DNA from: Methylobacterium phyllostachyos
Lineage (GTDB): Bacteria > Pseudomonadota > Alphaproteobacteria > Rhizobiales > Beijerinckiaceae
Direction: 5' to 3'
DNA length: 64,000 nt
NCBI RefSeq assembly: GCF_900103445.1
Contig: NZ_FNHS01000014.1
Coordinates: 62,001-126,000 of the forward strand
This document shows positions 17,539 to 24,959 of the stretch, piece after piece. The notes under the pieces are model-generated. The model was not told the DNA's origin, did not search any database, and saw only the letters and a program-made list of their open reading frames with translations. How positions within the stretch are numbered: the stretch's first letter is position 1; every line of letters starts with the position of its first letter. The translations under genes and the position numbers were made by a program.

Positions 17539-17700
17539 CCCTCCCCCCTCTGCGGGGGAGGGTGGCCCCCGAAGGGGGGCGGGAGAGGGGAGCGACGATG
17601 CCGGATGGAGCACAGCCCGTCCGTTGAGCCTTTTCCGGAACCCGGGTCCCCTCTCCCGCCCCGCATCCGCGGGGCACCCTCCCCCGCAGAGGGGGGAGGG
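17539..17700. repeat. Long inverted repeat between flavoprotein gene and nasA
   Basis: The outer arms match perfectly over 26 bases (17539-17564 against 17675-17700, motif CCCTCCCCCCTCTGCGGGGG and onwards). Pairing continues imperfectly inward over about another 30 bases (GGGGCGGGAGAGGGGA-type), leaving a loop of about 50 bases. In RNA this would be a very stable stem inside the nas operon. Related C-rich/G-rich arms recur near 29731-29857 and 32750-32912. Confidence 0.8.
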
Positions 17701-17710
17701 TTTGGGCTGC

Positions 17711-19315
17711 TCAGTACACGTCGGCCTGATAGCGCCCGGCCTTCTTCAGGGCCGCGAGATACGCCACCGCGTCCTCCGGGCTCTTGCCGCCGTACTGCGC
17801 GGCCACGTCGATGATCGCCCGCTCGACGTCCTTGGCCATGCGCTTGGCATCGCCGCAGACGTAGAAATGCGCGCCGCCTTCGAGCCACTTCCACAGATCG
17901 GCGCCGTTCTCGCGCATCCGGTCCTGGACGTAGGTCTTCTCGGTGCCGTCGCGCGACCACGCCAGGGACAGGCGGGTGAGCACCTTGTCGTCCTTCAGCT
18001 TGGTCAGCTCGTCCTTGTAGAAGAAGTCGCTCGCCTGCCGCTGGTGGCCGTAGAACAGCCAGTTGCGGCCGGGCGCCTGCGTGGCGGCGCGCTCGCGCAA
18101 AAAGGCCCGGAACGGCGCGACACCGGTGCCGGGGCCGCACATGATCACGTCCTTCGACAGGTCGGCCGGCAGCCCGAAGCCGTGCGCCTTCTGGAGGTAG
18201 ACCTTCACCCGGGTCTGCTCGGGCAGGCGCTCGCCGAGATGGGTCGAGGCGACGCCCAGCCGCAGCCGCGAGCGGTGGTTGTAGCGCACCGCATCCACCG
18301 TCAGCGACACGCGGCCGACATCCATCTTCGGCGAGGACGAGATCGAGTAGAGCCGCGGCTGCAACTCGTCCAAAGCCTCGAGGAAGACCTCGGCGTCGGG
18401 CCGGGCGCCCGGGAACTTGTGGAGCGCGCCGAGCACGTCGAGATAGGCGGCGTCGCCGTCCGGATCCTCGCCGGAGGCCAGCGCCTGCGCCTTCTTGCGC
18501 GCCGCCCCGGAGGTGAGCAGCGACAGGAGCTGGTAGAGGTTGTCGGGCGCCGCGCCGAGCGCGTAGTTCATCAGCAGGTGCTCGCGCAGGGTTTTTTCCC
18601 CGATCACCCGCTCGGGCCGGGCGCCGAGCTCCGCGATCACGGCGTCCACCAAAGCCGGGGCATTGGCGGGAAACAGGCCGAGCGAGTCGCCGACCTCGTA
18701 CTGGATCGGCGTGCCATCCAGCCCGATCTCGATGTGCCAAGTCTCTTTCTCGCCGCCCGGATCGTTGAGGCGGCGGCGGGACAGGAACAGCGCCTCGACC
18801 GGGTTCTCGCGGCAGTAGCCGAGCGGGCCCAGATCGGCCGCCGCCTTCGGGGCGTCGTCGTCCGCCTTCGGGGCAGCCGGGGCGCCGCCGGCGGCGCCGA
18901 ACTCCTCGTCCAGCTTCTTGAGCATGCGCAGGGTCTCTTTGCCGCCGGGCTGGCAAAGGTTCAGGCGCGCCTCGTTCTTCAGGAAGATCGCGTTGGCGTA
19001 ATCGGCGCAGTTGTAGCCGCACTGGCCGCAATCCTGCTGGGCCATGGCGGCCATCAGCTTCTGCGGCTCGGGCCGGTCCTTGGCCATCGCCATCCGGTCG
19101 CCGATCGGCACGGAGGGGTCGTGCCAGGGGGCGTCGTCGTTGTCGGCGAGTCTCGGGCCGGTCGACGGCGCTTCGCCGGGCGCCAGCGCCGTGGCGCCCT
19201 CGACGGCGGGGCCGAGGAGCGCCGCGAAATAGCCCGAGAGCCAGGCCCGCTGGTCCTCGTTGAAGGGGGCGGTCTCGGGGATCAGGACGAGGGGGGGCGA
19301 GACGTGCTGGGTCAT
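17711..19315 (-). CDS. CysJ-like NADPH-dependent flavoprotein reductase with a 4Fe-4S domain
   Basis: A 534-residue electron-transfer flavoprotein. Residues 96-121 carry CGQCGYNC ... LC (Cys96, 99, 103, 121), a small [4Fe-4S] domain. From about 165 it has the FAD/NADP module of sulfite reductase alpha subunit and cytochrome P450 reductase: RLYSISSS (321-328, FAD), GPGTGVAPFR (394-403, NADP), FYGHQRQASDFFY and YVCGDAKRMAKDV. There is no flavodoxin (FMN) domain; the Fe-S domain seems to replace it. Set between nirA and nasA, it is a likely electron donor to one or both reductases. The start overlaps the nirA stop (ATGA). Annotation as sulfite reductase subunit alpha would be a name by homology; context points to nitrogen. 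Confidence 0.88.
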   Translation of the reverse strand: MTQHVSPPLVLIPETAPFNEDQRAWLSGYFAALLGPAVEGATALAPGEAPSTGPRLADNDDAPWHDPSVPIGDRMAMAKDRPEPQKLMAAMAQQDCGQCGYNCADYANAIFLKNEARLNLCQPGGKETLRMLKKLDEEFGAAGGAPAAPKADDDAPKAAADLGPLGYCRENPVEALFLSRRRLNDPGGEKETWHIEIGLDGTPIQYEVGDSLGLFPANAPALVDAVIAELGARPERVIGEKTLREHLLMNYALGAAPDNLYQLLSLLTSGAARKKAQALASGEDPDGDAAYLDVLGALHKFPGARPDAEVFLEALDELQPRLYSISSSPKMDVGRVSLTVDAVRYNHRSRLRLGVASTHLGERLPEQTRVKVYLQKAHGFGLPADLSKDVIMCGPGTGVAPFRAFLRERAATQAPGRNWLFYGHQRQASDFFYKDELTKLKDDKVLTRLSLAWSRDGTEKTYVQDRMRENGADLWKWLEGGAHFYVCGDAKRMAKDVERAIIDVAAQYGGKSPEDAVAYLAALKKAGRYQADVY

Positions 19316-21129
19316 GCGGCGGCCTTCAGGGCGGGCTGGTCCTCGGCGGCGTCGCGGAGCGCCTCCGCGCCGGTGCGGCTGGTGAAGGCCTGGAAGCTCT
19401 CCTCCGGGCCCTCGCGGCGGGCGAGGTAGGCGCGCAGCAGCGCCTCGACCCGGGCGGGGCAATCCTCGGCCTTCACGGCCTTCCAGATCTCGGTGCCGAT
19501 CTTCGGGTTCTCGGCGAAGCCGCCGCCGACCACGATGTCGTAGCCCTCGACGGTGTCGCCCTCCTCGGAGACGACGACCTTGGCGCCGATCAGCCCGATA
19601 TCGCCGATGTAGTGCTGGGCGCAGCTATGGTGGCAGCCGGTGAGGTGGACGTTCACCGGCACGTCGAGGTTCGGCACGGCCGTCTCGATGTGGTCGGCGA
19701 TGATGAGGGCGTGGCCCTTGGTGTCGGAGGCCGCGAACTTGCAGCCCCTTGCACCCGTGCAGGCGACAAGCCCGGAGCGGATGCCGGCGGCCTTGGTGGT
19801 GAGGCCGAGCGCTTCCACGCGCGCCTCGACCTCGGCGACCTTCGCATCCGGCACGCCCGAGAAGATGAAGTTCTGCCAGACGGTCAGGCGGATCTGGCCG
19901 TCACCGCACTCGGCCGCGATCTGTGCCAGCGCACGGACCTGATCGCTCGTCATCTTGCCTACCGGCAGGACGACGCCAACCCAGTTGAGGCCGGGCTGCT
20001 TCTGGGCGTGGACGCCGACATGGGCGAAGCGGTTGGTGGCCTTGCGCGGCGCCACGTGCTCCGGCGCGACCCGATCGAGCTTGCGGCCGAGCTTATCCTC
20101 GACGGCGGCGAGGTACTTGTCGAAGCCCCAGGCGTCGAGGACGTACTTCATCCGGCTCTTGTTGCGGTTCGTCCGGTCGCCGTTCTCGATGAACACCCGG
20201 ATGATCGCGTCGGCGACCGCGTTGCACTGCTCGGGCTTCAGCACGATGCCGGTGTCGCGGGCGAGGTCCCGGTGGCCCGAGATGCCGCCCAGCACGAGGC
20301 GCATGTAGATGCCGGGTGGCACGGCGGCGCCCTCCAGCACCTCCACCGCCTGGAAGCCGATATCGTTGGTCTCCTCCAGGGTCGGCATGACCCCGCTGCC
20401 GTCGAAGGCGACGTTGAACTTGCGCGGCAGGCCGTAGAGCGAGCGGTCGTTGAGGATCCAGTTGTGCCAGGACTTGGCGAGCGGGCGCGTGTCCAGCAGC
20501 TCTTGGGCGTCGATGCCGGCAGTCGAGGAGCCGGTGACGTTGCGGATGTTGTCGGCGCCAGCACCCCGGGCCGTGAGGCCGATATCGGTGAGGCCGTCGA
20601 GGAAGGGCTGGGCGTGCTCGGGGCTGATCTCGCGGACCTGCAGGTTCGCCCGGGTCGTCACGTGGACGTAGCCGCCGCCATGCTGGTCGGCGAGGTCGGC
20701 GACGCCCGCGAACTGCCAGTGGTGCAGGATCCCGTTCGGAATCCGCAGCCGGCACATGTACGAGACCTGGTTTGGCGCAACCCAGAACATCCCGTGGTAG
20801 CGCCAGCGGAAATTGTCCTCGGGCTTCGGCGGCTTGCCGGCGGCGGCCTCCTGGATCAGGCGGTTGTGGCCGTCGAACGGGTTCTCGGCGCGCTTCCACT
20901 TCTCCTGCTCGCAGAGCTTCCCGCCCTCTTTGACGGTTCTGTCCTGCGCCTTGATGTGGATCGCGTCCGGGCCGGTCGGCTCGGCGGGCGGGGCGGAGGC
21001 CCCTGCCCCGCCGCTCGCGAGGCCGCCGGTCATGCGGACGGCGGCGATACCGGAGGCGAAACCTTCGAGGTAGCGCTTCTGCTCGGCGTCGAACGTGCCT
21101 GCGGCGGTCTGGGTGTTGGTCTCGGCCAT
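19312..21129 (-). CDS. nirA: Sirohaem-dependent nitrite reductase (NirA/nitrite-sulfite reductase family)
   Basis: Six-electron reduction of nitrite to ammonium at a coupled sirohaem and [4Fe-4S] centre. The 605-residue product carries two ferredoxin-like half domains. The cluster ligands are ACTGARGCKFA (Cys457, Cys463) and TGCHHSCAQHYIGD (Cys499, Cys503), and the NRNKSRMKYVLDAWG segment is also present. Sulfite reductase is the main alternative, but the operon with nasA, cysG and nasST argues for nitrite. The ATG at 21129 leaves the FDAEQKRYLEGFASG N-terminus seen in this family. The preceding FAD reductase gene ends 11 bases upstream. Confidence 0.92.
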   Translation of the reverse strand: MAETNTQTAAGTFDAEQKRYLEGFASGIAAVRMTGGLASGGAGASAPPAEPTGPDAIHIKAQDRTVKEGGKLCEQEKWKRAENPFDGHNRLIQEAAAGKPPKPEDNFRWRYHGMFWVAPNQVSYMCRLRIPNGILHHWQFAGVADLADQHGGGYVHVTTRANLQVREISPEHAQPFLDGLTDIGLTARGAGADNIRNVTGSSTAGIDAQELLDTRPLAKSWHNWILNDRSLYGLPRKFNVAFDGSGVMPTLEETNDIGFQAVEVLEGAAVPPGIYMRLVLGGISGHRDLARDTGIVLKPEQCNAVADAIIRVFIENGDRTNRNKSRMKYVLDAWGFDKYLAAVEDKLGRKLDRVAPEHVAPRKATNRFAHVGVHAQKQPGLNWVGVVLPVGKMTSDQVRALAQIAAECGDGQIRLTVWQNFIFSGVPDAKVAEVEARVEALGLTTKAAGIRSGLVACTGARGCKFAASDTKGHALIIADHIETAVPNLDVPVNVHLTGCHHSCAQHYIGDIGLIGAKVVVSEEGDTVEGYDIVVGGGFAENPKIGTEIWKAVKAEDCPARVEALLRAYLARREGPEESFQAFTSRTGAEALRDAAEDQPALKAAA

Positions 21130-21140
21130 CGCGTGCCTCC

Positions 21141-22409
21141 CTAAGCGGCCAGCGGCTCGGGCGCGGGGCACCCGAACATCAAGTCGTCCACGTTCTCAAT
21201 CGGATCGCCCGTGCGGATCAGGCGCTTGCAGGCCGCCTGCTCGGCGATGTCGCCCACGAACACGGCGCCGATCAGCTTGCCGTCGCGCACCAGCAGCTTG
21301 CGGTAGAGACCGGCGCCGGGATCGGAGAGCACGATCGCCTCGGCATCGTCGGGCGTATCCACGATGCCGGCGGAGAAGACCGGCAGGCCCGAGACCTTGA
21401 GGCTCGTCGCCAGGGACGTGCCCCGGTACTCGGCCGGCTGGCCAGCGAGGTGGCGGGCCAGGGTGTCGGCGTGCTCGTAGGCGGGCTCGACGAGGCCGTA
21501 GACCATACCGCGATGCTCGGCGCACTCTCCCAGAGCGAAGATGCGCGGATCGGAGGTGGTCATCCGGTCGTCGACCGTGATGCCACGGCCGGTCGCGAGC
21601 CCCGCCGCCTGCGCCAGCGCCATTGAGGGGCGCACGCCCACCGACATCACCACGAGGTCGGCCGGCAGCACGGTGCCATCGGACAGGACGAGGCGCTCGA
21701 CCCGGCCGTCGCCCTCGACCCGGGCGGTATCGGCCTGAAGGAGCACCTTCACGCCGCGGGACTCCATGGCGCGCTTCACCAGCCCGGCGGCGTGGTGGTC
21801 GAGCTGGCGCTCCATCAGCCGGTCCATGACGTGGAGCAGCGTCGTGTCGACCCCGAGCCGGGCAAGACCGACCGCGGCTTCGAGGCCCAGCAGGCCGCCG
21901 CCGATGACGATCGCTCGGGCATGCTGCACGGCGGCCCGGCGGATCGCCGCCACGTCGGCGAGATCGCGGAACGTGATGACGCCTGAGAGATCCATGCCGG
22001 GCTTGGGCAGGCGGATCGGCAGGGATCCCACCGCGAGCACCAGCTTGTCGAAGGGCAGGACGTGGGTCTCGCCCACGATGACTAGGCCGTTCTCCCGGTC
22101 GATCTGCGTGACCGGCGCGCCGGTGATCAGGCGGATACCGTGGGCTTCGTACCAGTCGAGGCCGCGGAAGGCGCAGGCCGCTTCATCGACTTCGCCGCCC
22201 AGCAGCGAGGAGAGCAGCACCCGGTTGTAGGCGGCCTGGGGTTCGGCGCCGACGCAGGTGACGTCGAAGCGGCCGGGGGACCCCTCGGTCAGGCGCTCGA
22301 GGAAGCGCAGCGAGGCCATGCCGTTGCCGACGACGACCAGCCTCTCGCGCGGCAGGCCGGTCTCGGCGCGCGCGTCATGGATGCGTGTGTCGATAGGAGA
22401 TGTCGCCAT
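21141..22409 (-). CDS. NAD(P)H:FAD oxidoreductase, NirB N-terminal-like
   Basis: A 422-residue FAD protein resembling the N-terminal half of NADH-nitrite reductase NirB and the NasB electron-transfer subunit. It has an FAD dinucleotide fold (RLVVVGNGMASLRFLERL), PYNR-like AAYNRVLLSSLLGGE, a second NAD-binding fold (RAIVIGGGLLGLEAAVGLARLG) and FALGECAEHRGMVYGLVEPA. The BFD [2Fe-2S] and sirohaem domains of full NirB are missing; the sirohaem part is supplied by NirA, and a BFD domain sits at the end of NasA. It is the first gene after the regulated leader. The ATG at 22409 lies 54 bases behind the leader terminator. Confidence 0.9.
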   Translation of the reverse strand: MATSPIDTRIHDARAETGLPRERLVVVGNGMASLRFLERLTEGSPGRFDVTCVGAEPQAAYNRVLLSSLLGGEVDEAACAFRGLDWYEAHGIRLITGAPVTQIDRENGLVIVGETHVLPFDKLVLAVGSLPIRLPKPGMDLSGVITFRDLADVAAIRRAAVQHARAIVIGGGLLGLEAAVGLARLGVDTTLLHVMDRLMERQLDHHAAGLVKRAMESRGVKVLLQADTARVEGDGRVERLVLSDGTVLPADLVVMSVGVRPSMALAQAAGLATGRGITVDDRMTTSDPRIFALGECAEHRGMVYGLVEPAYEHADTLARHLAGQPAEYRGTSLATSLKVSGLPVFSAGIVDTPDDAEAIVLSDPGAGLYRKLLVRDGKLIGAVFVGDIAEQAACKRLIRTGDPIENVDDLMFGCPAPEPLAA

Positions 22410-22462
22410 CGCTCGATCGCGTCTGGAACCTCGATTGCAGGATCGTTGGCGGACCGCCCACG

Positions 22463-22560
22463 AAAAAGCCGCTGCCGGTGCCTCCCCGGGCAGGCTTCGA
22501 GCCCCAGGAGAACCGGATCAGCGGCCTCGCTGACGGCGCTGTCCGTCGCCGTTGACGGAC
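22463..22560 (-). promoter_or_regulatory. ANTAR-type antitermination leader of the nitrate operon
   Basis: Read on the minus strand. Hairpin 1 (22560-22541) is GTCCGTC, loop AACGGC, GACGGAC: a 7-bp stem with a hexaloop having A at position 1 and G at position 4, the hallmark of ANTAR-protein RNA targets. Hairpin 2 (22534-22517) has stem GTCAGC/GCTGAT around GAGGCC; its loop can close to a tetraloop and lacks A1, so it is less canonical. A terminator follows (22495-22463): GCC-TGCC pairs with GGCA-(GC)-GGC and is followed by TTTTT. Together with nasT upstream this predicts nitrate-controlled antitermination. Confidence 0.75.
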
Positions 22561-22570
22561 ACATGTTCGG

Positions 22571-22588
22571 ATGCAGACTTCGTGCCAA
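22571..22588 (-). promoter_or_regulatory. Sigma-54 (RpoN) promoter of the nitrate operon
   Basis: The minus-strand sequence TTGGCACGAAGTCTGCAT has the GG and GC elements exactly 10 bases apart. It matches the TGGCACG-N4-TTGC consensus with one mismatch. The predicted transcript start, about 12 bases downstream near 22562, coincides with the first base of the ANTAR hairpin at 22560. Confidence 0.75.
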
Positions 22589-22660
22589 GTCCGTGGCGCA
22601 GCCCGTAGCGAAGGGCAGGGACGCGTTTTAGCTTGGCAATAAGAGGCCGGCCGGCCTTGT

Positions 22661-22680
22661 TGCGCAGCGTGCGCTGCACA
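22661..22680 (-). promoter_or_regulatory. Candidate enhancer dyad (NtrC-like site)
   Basis: TGTGCAGCGCACGCTGCGCA is a near-perfect palindrome (arms GCAGCG/CGCTGC). Its centre is about 108 bases upstream of the predicted sigma-54 transcript start, the usual enhancer distance. Its outer half-sites TGTGCA/TGCGCA resemble NtrC half-sites (TGCACC...GGTGCA) only loosely, so the protein is an inference. Confidence 0.45.
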
Positions 22681-22837
22681 AAAAGCGGGCGTTCGGCAGC
22701 TCAATCAGCCTACGTCGGTGTGAATGGGCGACGGGCCGCACGACCGGAGCCGCGTTCGCAGCCCTGTGTTCAGCGGGTCGGGCGCGAGCGTAACGTCTTC
22801 CACCACGGCGACCCCGTCGCCGTACTGGACGCAGCGG

Positions 22838-22999
22838 CTAGAGGAAAACGGAGAGAACCGCGAGTAGGCCGAGTGTCGGCATGGCTCCAGCCATCAGCAC
22901 CCACTGCCAGCGCCGCGCTGCACCGGCTCGACGATTGTCGTTGCACGCCCGGGGGGCTCTCCCGCCCCGGTAGATGTGACGGCGAAGCTCATCCCGCAT
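22838..22999 (-). CDS. Putative small membrane-anchored protein
   Basis: A 53-residue frame starting MRDELRRHIYRGGRAPRACN, with a charged N-terminal half containing the ACNDNRR motif often seen in short alphaproteobacterial proteins. A single hydrophobic segment follows at the C-terminus (WVLMAGAMPTLGLLAVLSVFL). The ribosome site is weak. It lies between nasS and the nitrate operon promoter on the same strand. The remaining parts of the 22410-23145 gap hold the leader and promoter described separately. Confidence 0.4.
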   Translation of the reverse strand: MRDELRRHIYRGGRAPRACNDNRRAGAARRWQWVLMAGAMPTLGLLAVLSVFL

Positions 23000-23145
23000 C
23001 CGCGGACGCGTCGGGAACGAGCCAGTATCGAGCTTGCGGCATCCGGGCATGGTAGAGACACAACGGGCCAGCCCGCGTGACGTTCCAGGTGTTCGCGGAT
23101 CACCCCACAGGGGCGTGCTGACGAAAAGCGTCGGCTGTCGCCGGC

Positions 23146-24147
23146 TCAGATCTCGCCCGCCACCGCCCTGTAAAGATCCGGCCGATAGATCGTCGAGACC
23201 GCGGCTTCGAGGCCGGTCGGATCGACGATCTGCCGCGTGGCCCGCATCTGCGCGATAACCCACTGGGCGTAGGCCAAGCGCGGCTCCTGGATCTCCGCGC
23301 CGAAGCCGAGTTGGGCTCCGATGAGCGTCTGTTCCGCCGCTCCGCCGGGCAGAGCCCGCTCGATGATCGCTGCGTCGAGATCGAGATAGGTCCGGTGGGC
23401 AAGGCGGTGGGTCAGCTCGGCGCGGTTCTCGGGATCGGCGCACCAGCGCCCGGCCCGCGCTACGGCTCGCACCAGCGGCAGGATCGCGCCGTCGAGCCGT
23501 TCGGAGACCGCCAGCACCTTCTCGGGAGCGTCCGGCGCCAGTGCGCTGCCGAGCACAGCGATGCGTCCGTGGCCCGCCGCCGCGGCAACATCGTTCCACG
23601 GGGACCCCGCGCAAAAGCCGTCGACCAAGCCCCGCGCCAGGGTCTCGACGCTGTATTGCGGCGGCACCACGACCAGGCGGAACGCCGCGGGATCGAGTCC
23701 CCCGGCCTCGGCGAACAGGCGCAGCTGGTAGCTATGGCACGAGAACGGGTGGACCGTACCCAGCGTCAGCGGCCGTCCCGAGGCGCGACGCGCCTCCGCC
23801 ACCCGGGCGAAGGCGCGGGCGACATCGAGGGGGGCCTCGCTCTCCGGGGCCATCACGTCCCACAGGCTCCGCGACAGGGTGATGGCGTTGCCGTTGATGC
23901 TGAGCTGCATCGGCACGATCAGGTCCGAGGGTGGTCCCGACAGGGACAGGCGGCTGGCGAGCGCCAGCGGAGCCAGCATGTGGGCGCCGTCGAGATGGCC
24001 CAGCGCCAGGCGGTCGCGCAGGGTCGCCCAGGAGGGCTCGGCCCTGAGGTCGAGATCGAGGCCCTCCGCGCGGGCGAAACCGAGTTCGTGGGCCGCGATC
24101 AGCGGCGCGGCGTCACAGAGCGGGATGTAGCCGAGCTGGAGCCTCAT
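23146..24147 (-). CDS. nasS: NasS-type nitrate sensor (NrtA/CmpA-like binding protein)
   Basis: A periplasmic-binding-protein-fold sensor kept in the cytoplasm: the 333 residues start directly with MRLQLGYIPLCDAAPLIAAHELG and have no signal peptide. The family motifs EGLDLDLRAEPSWATLRDRLALG, LDGAHMLAPLALA and GNAITLS match the nitrate/bicarbonate binding proteins NrtA and CmpA. In studied bacteria NasS holds the antiterminator NasT inactive until nitrate or nitrite binds. It overlaps nasT by 4 bases (ATGA), so the two are made together, consistent with a stoichiometric complex. Confidence 0.9.
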   Translation of the reverse strand: MRLQLGYIPLCDAAPLIAAHELGFARAEGLDLDLRAEPSWATLRDRLALGHLDGAHMLAPLALASRLSLSGPPSDLIVPMQLSINGNAITLSRSLWDVMAPESEAPLDVARAFARVAEARRASGRPLTLGTVHPFSCHSYQLRLFAEAGGLDPAAFRLVVVPPQYSVETLARGLVDGFCAGSPWNDVAAAAGHGRIAVLGSALAPDAPEKVLAVSERLDGAILPLVRAVARAGRWCADPENRAELTHRLAHRTYLDLDAAIIERALPGGAAEQTLIGAQLGFGAEIQEPRLAYAQWVIAQMRATRQIVDPTGLEAAVSTIYRPDLYRAVAGEI

Positions 24148-24731
24148 CCGAGCAGGTCCGCGGTGGTGACGATCGCCCGGGCGATATCGGCGATCTTGCG
24201 CTTCTCGTTCATGGCCTTGCGGCGCAGCTGCTTGTAGGCCTCGTCCTCGGTCAGACCCTTCATGCTCATCAGGATGCCCTTGGCGCGCTCGATCAGCTTG
24301 CGGTCCGCGAGCTCACCCCGCGCCTCGGACAATTCGCGCTGGAGCCGCGCGAAGGCGTTGAAGCGCAGGATCGCGATGTCAAGGATCGACTTGATCCGCT
24401 CGGCGCGCAGCCCGTCCACCACGTAGGCCGAAATCCCGGCATCGACGGCGGCCTGCATCATGGTGGTGTCCGAGCGATCAACGAACATGGCCACGGGCCG
24501 CTCCACCTGCCGTGAGACCCCCGACATCTGTTCCAAGATGTCCCGGCTCGGGCTCTCCAGATGGATCACCACCACGTCGGGTTTCAGGGCCGTCACGCGC
24601 TCCAGCAGATCGGCGGTGTCGGGGATGACCACGACGCGGCCGACGCCGGCCGCGCGCAAGCCCTCCTCCAGGATTGCCGCGCGGGCGCGGCTTGGATCGA
24701 TCACGGCGACAGTCAGGCTGGTTTCGGTCAT
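24144..24731 (-). CDS. nasT: NasT-type ANTAR antiterminator
   Basis: A 195-residue RNA-binding response regulator. Residues 1-120 form a receiver-like domain. Asp12 is present in AVIDPSRAR, but the usual phospho-acceptor position in VVVIHLESPSRD is His57, so control by phosphorylation is unlikely. Residues 130-190 form the ANTAR domain (ADRKLIERAKGILMSMKGLTEDEAYKQLR). Family members bind paired hexaloop hairpins and prevent early termination; a fitting leader lies at 22463-22560. It forms a pair with NasS. Confidence 0.92.
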   Translation of the reverse strand: MTETSLTVAVIDPSRARAAILEEGLRAAGVGRVVVIPDTADLLERVTALKPDVVVIHLESPSRDILEQMSGVSRQVERPVAMFVDRSDTTMMQAAVDAGISAYVVDGLRAERIKSILDIAILRFNAFARLQRELSEARGELADRKLIERAKGILMSMKGLTEDEAYKQLRRKAMNEKRKIADIARAIVTTADLLG

Positions 24732-24959
24732 CGGAGCCCGGTGCGGGGCGGGTCGTCTCGGTCAGGCGGCCCGGGGCGGGCCACTGAAGCGAAGCAAGGT
24801 ATATGCCCCCGCCGCGTGCTCCCGAGAAGCGCGATCCGACACCATCCCCGCCCATCGCCCCGCGACTGCAATGCCCGCGAAAAGAAATGGTCCAGCTTCC
24901 GCCGCAATGCGGGGTCTCCCTGGGCCTGTCGGAGCGGTCGGAGGAGATCGGTGATTCGG

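Noticed and set aside
16785..19031. 748-codon minus-strand frame spanning parts of nasA and the flavoprotein gene
   Set aside because: It is in another frame of two well-supported genes, is Arg/Pro-rich, and reads through the 17539-17700 repeat.
23000..23614. Upstream extension of the small frame at 22838 into nasS
   Set aside because: It overlaps nasS in another frame and is Arg/Gly-rich. Only the short distal part looks protein-like.
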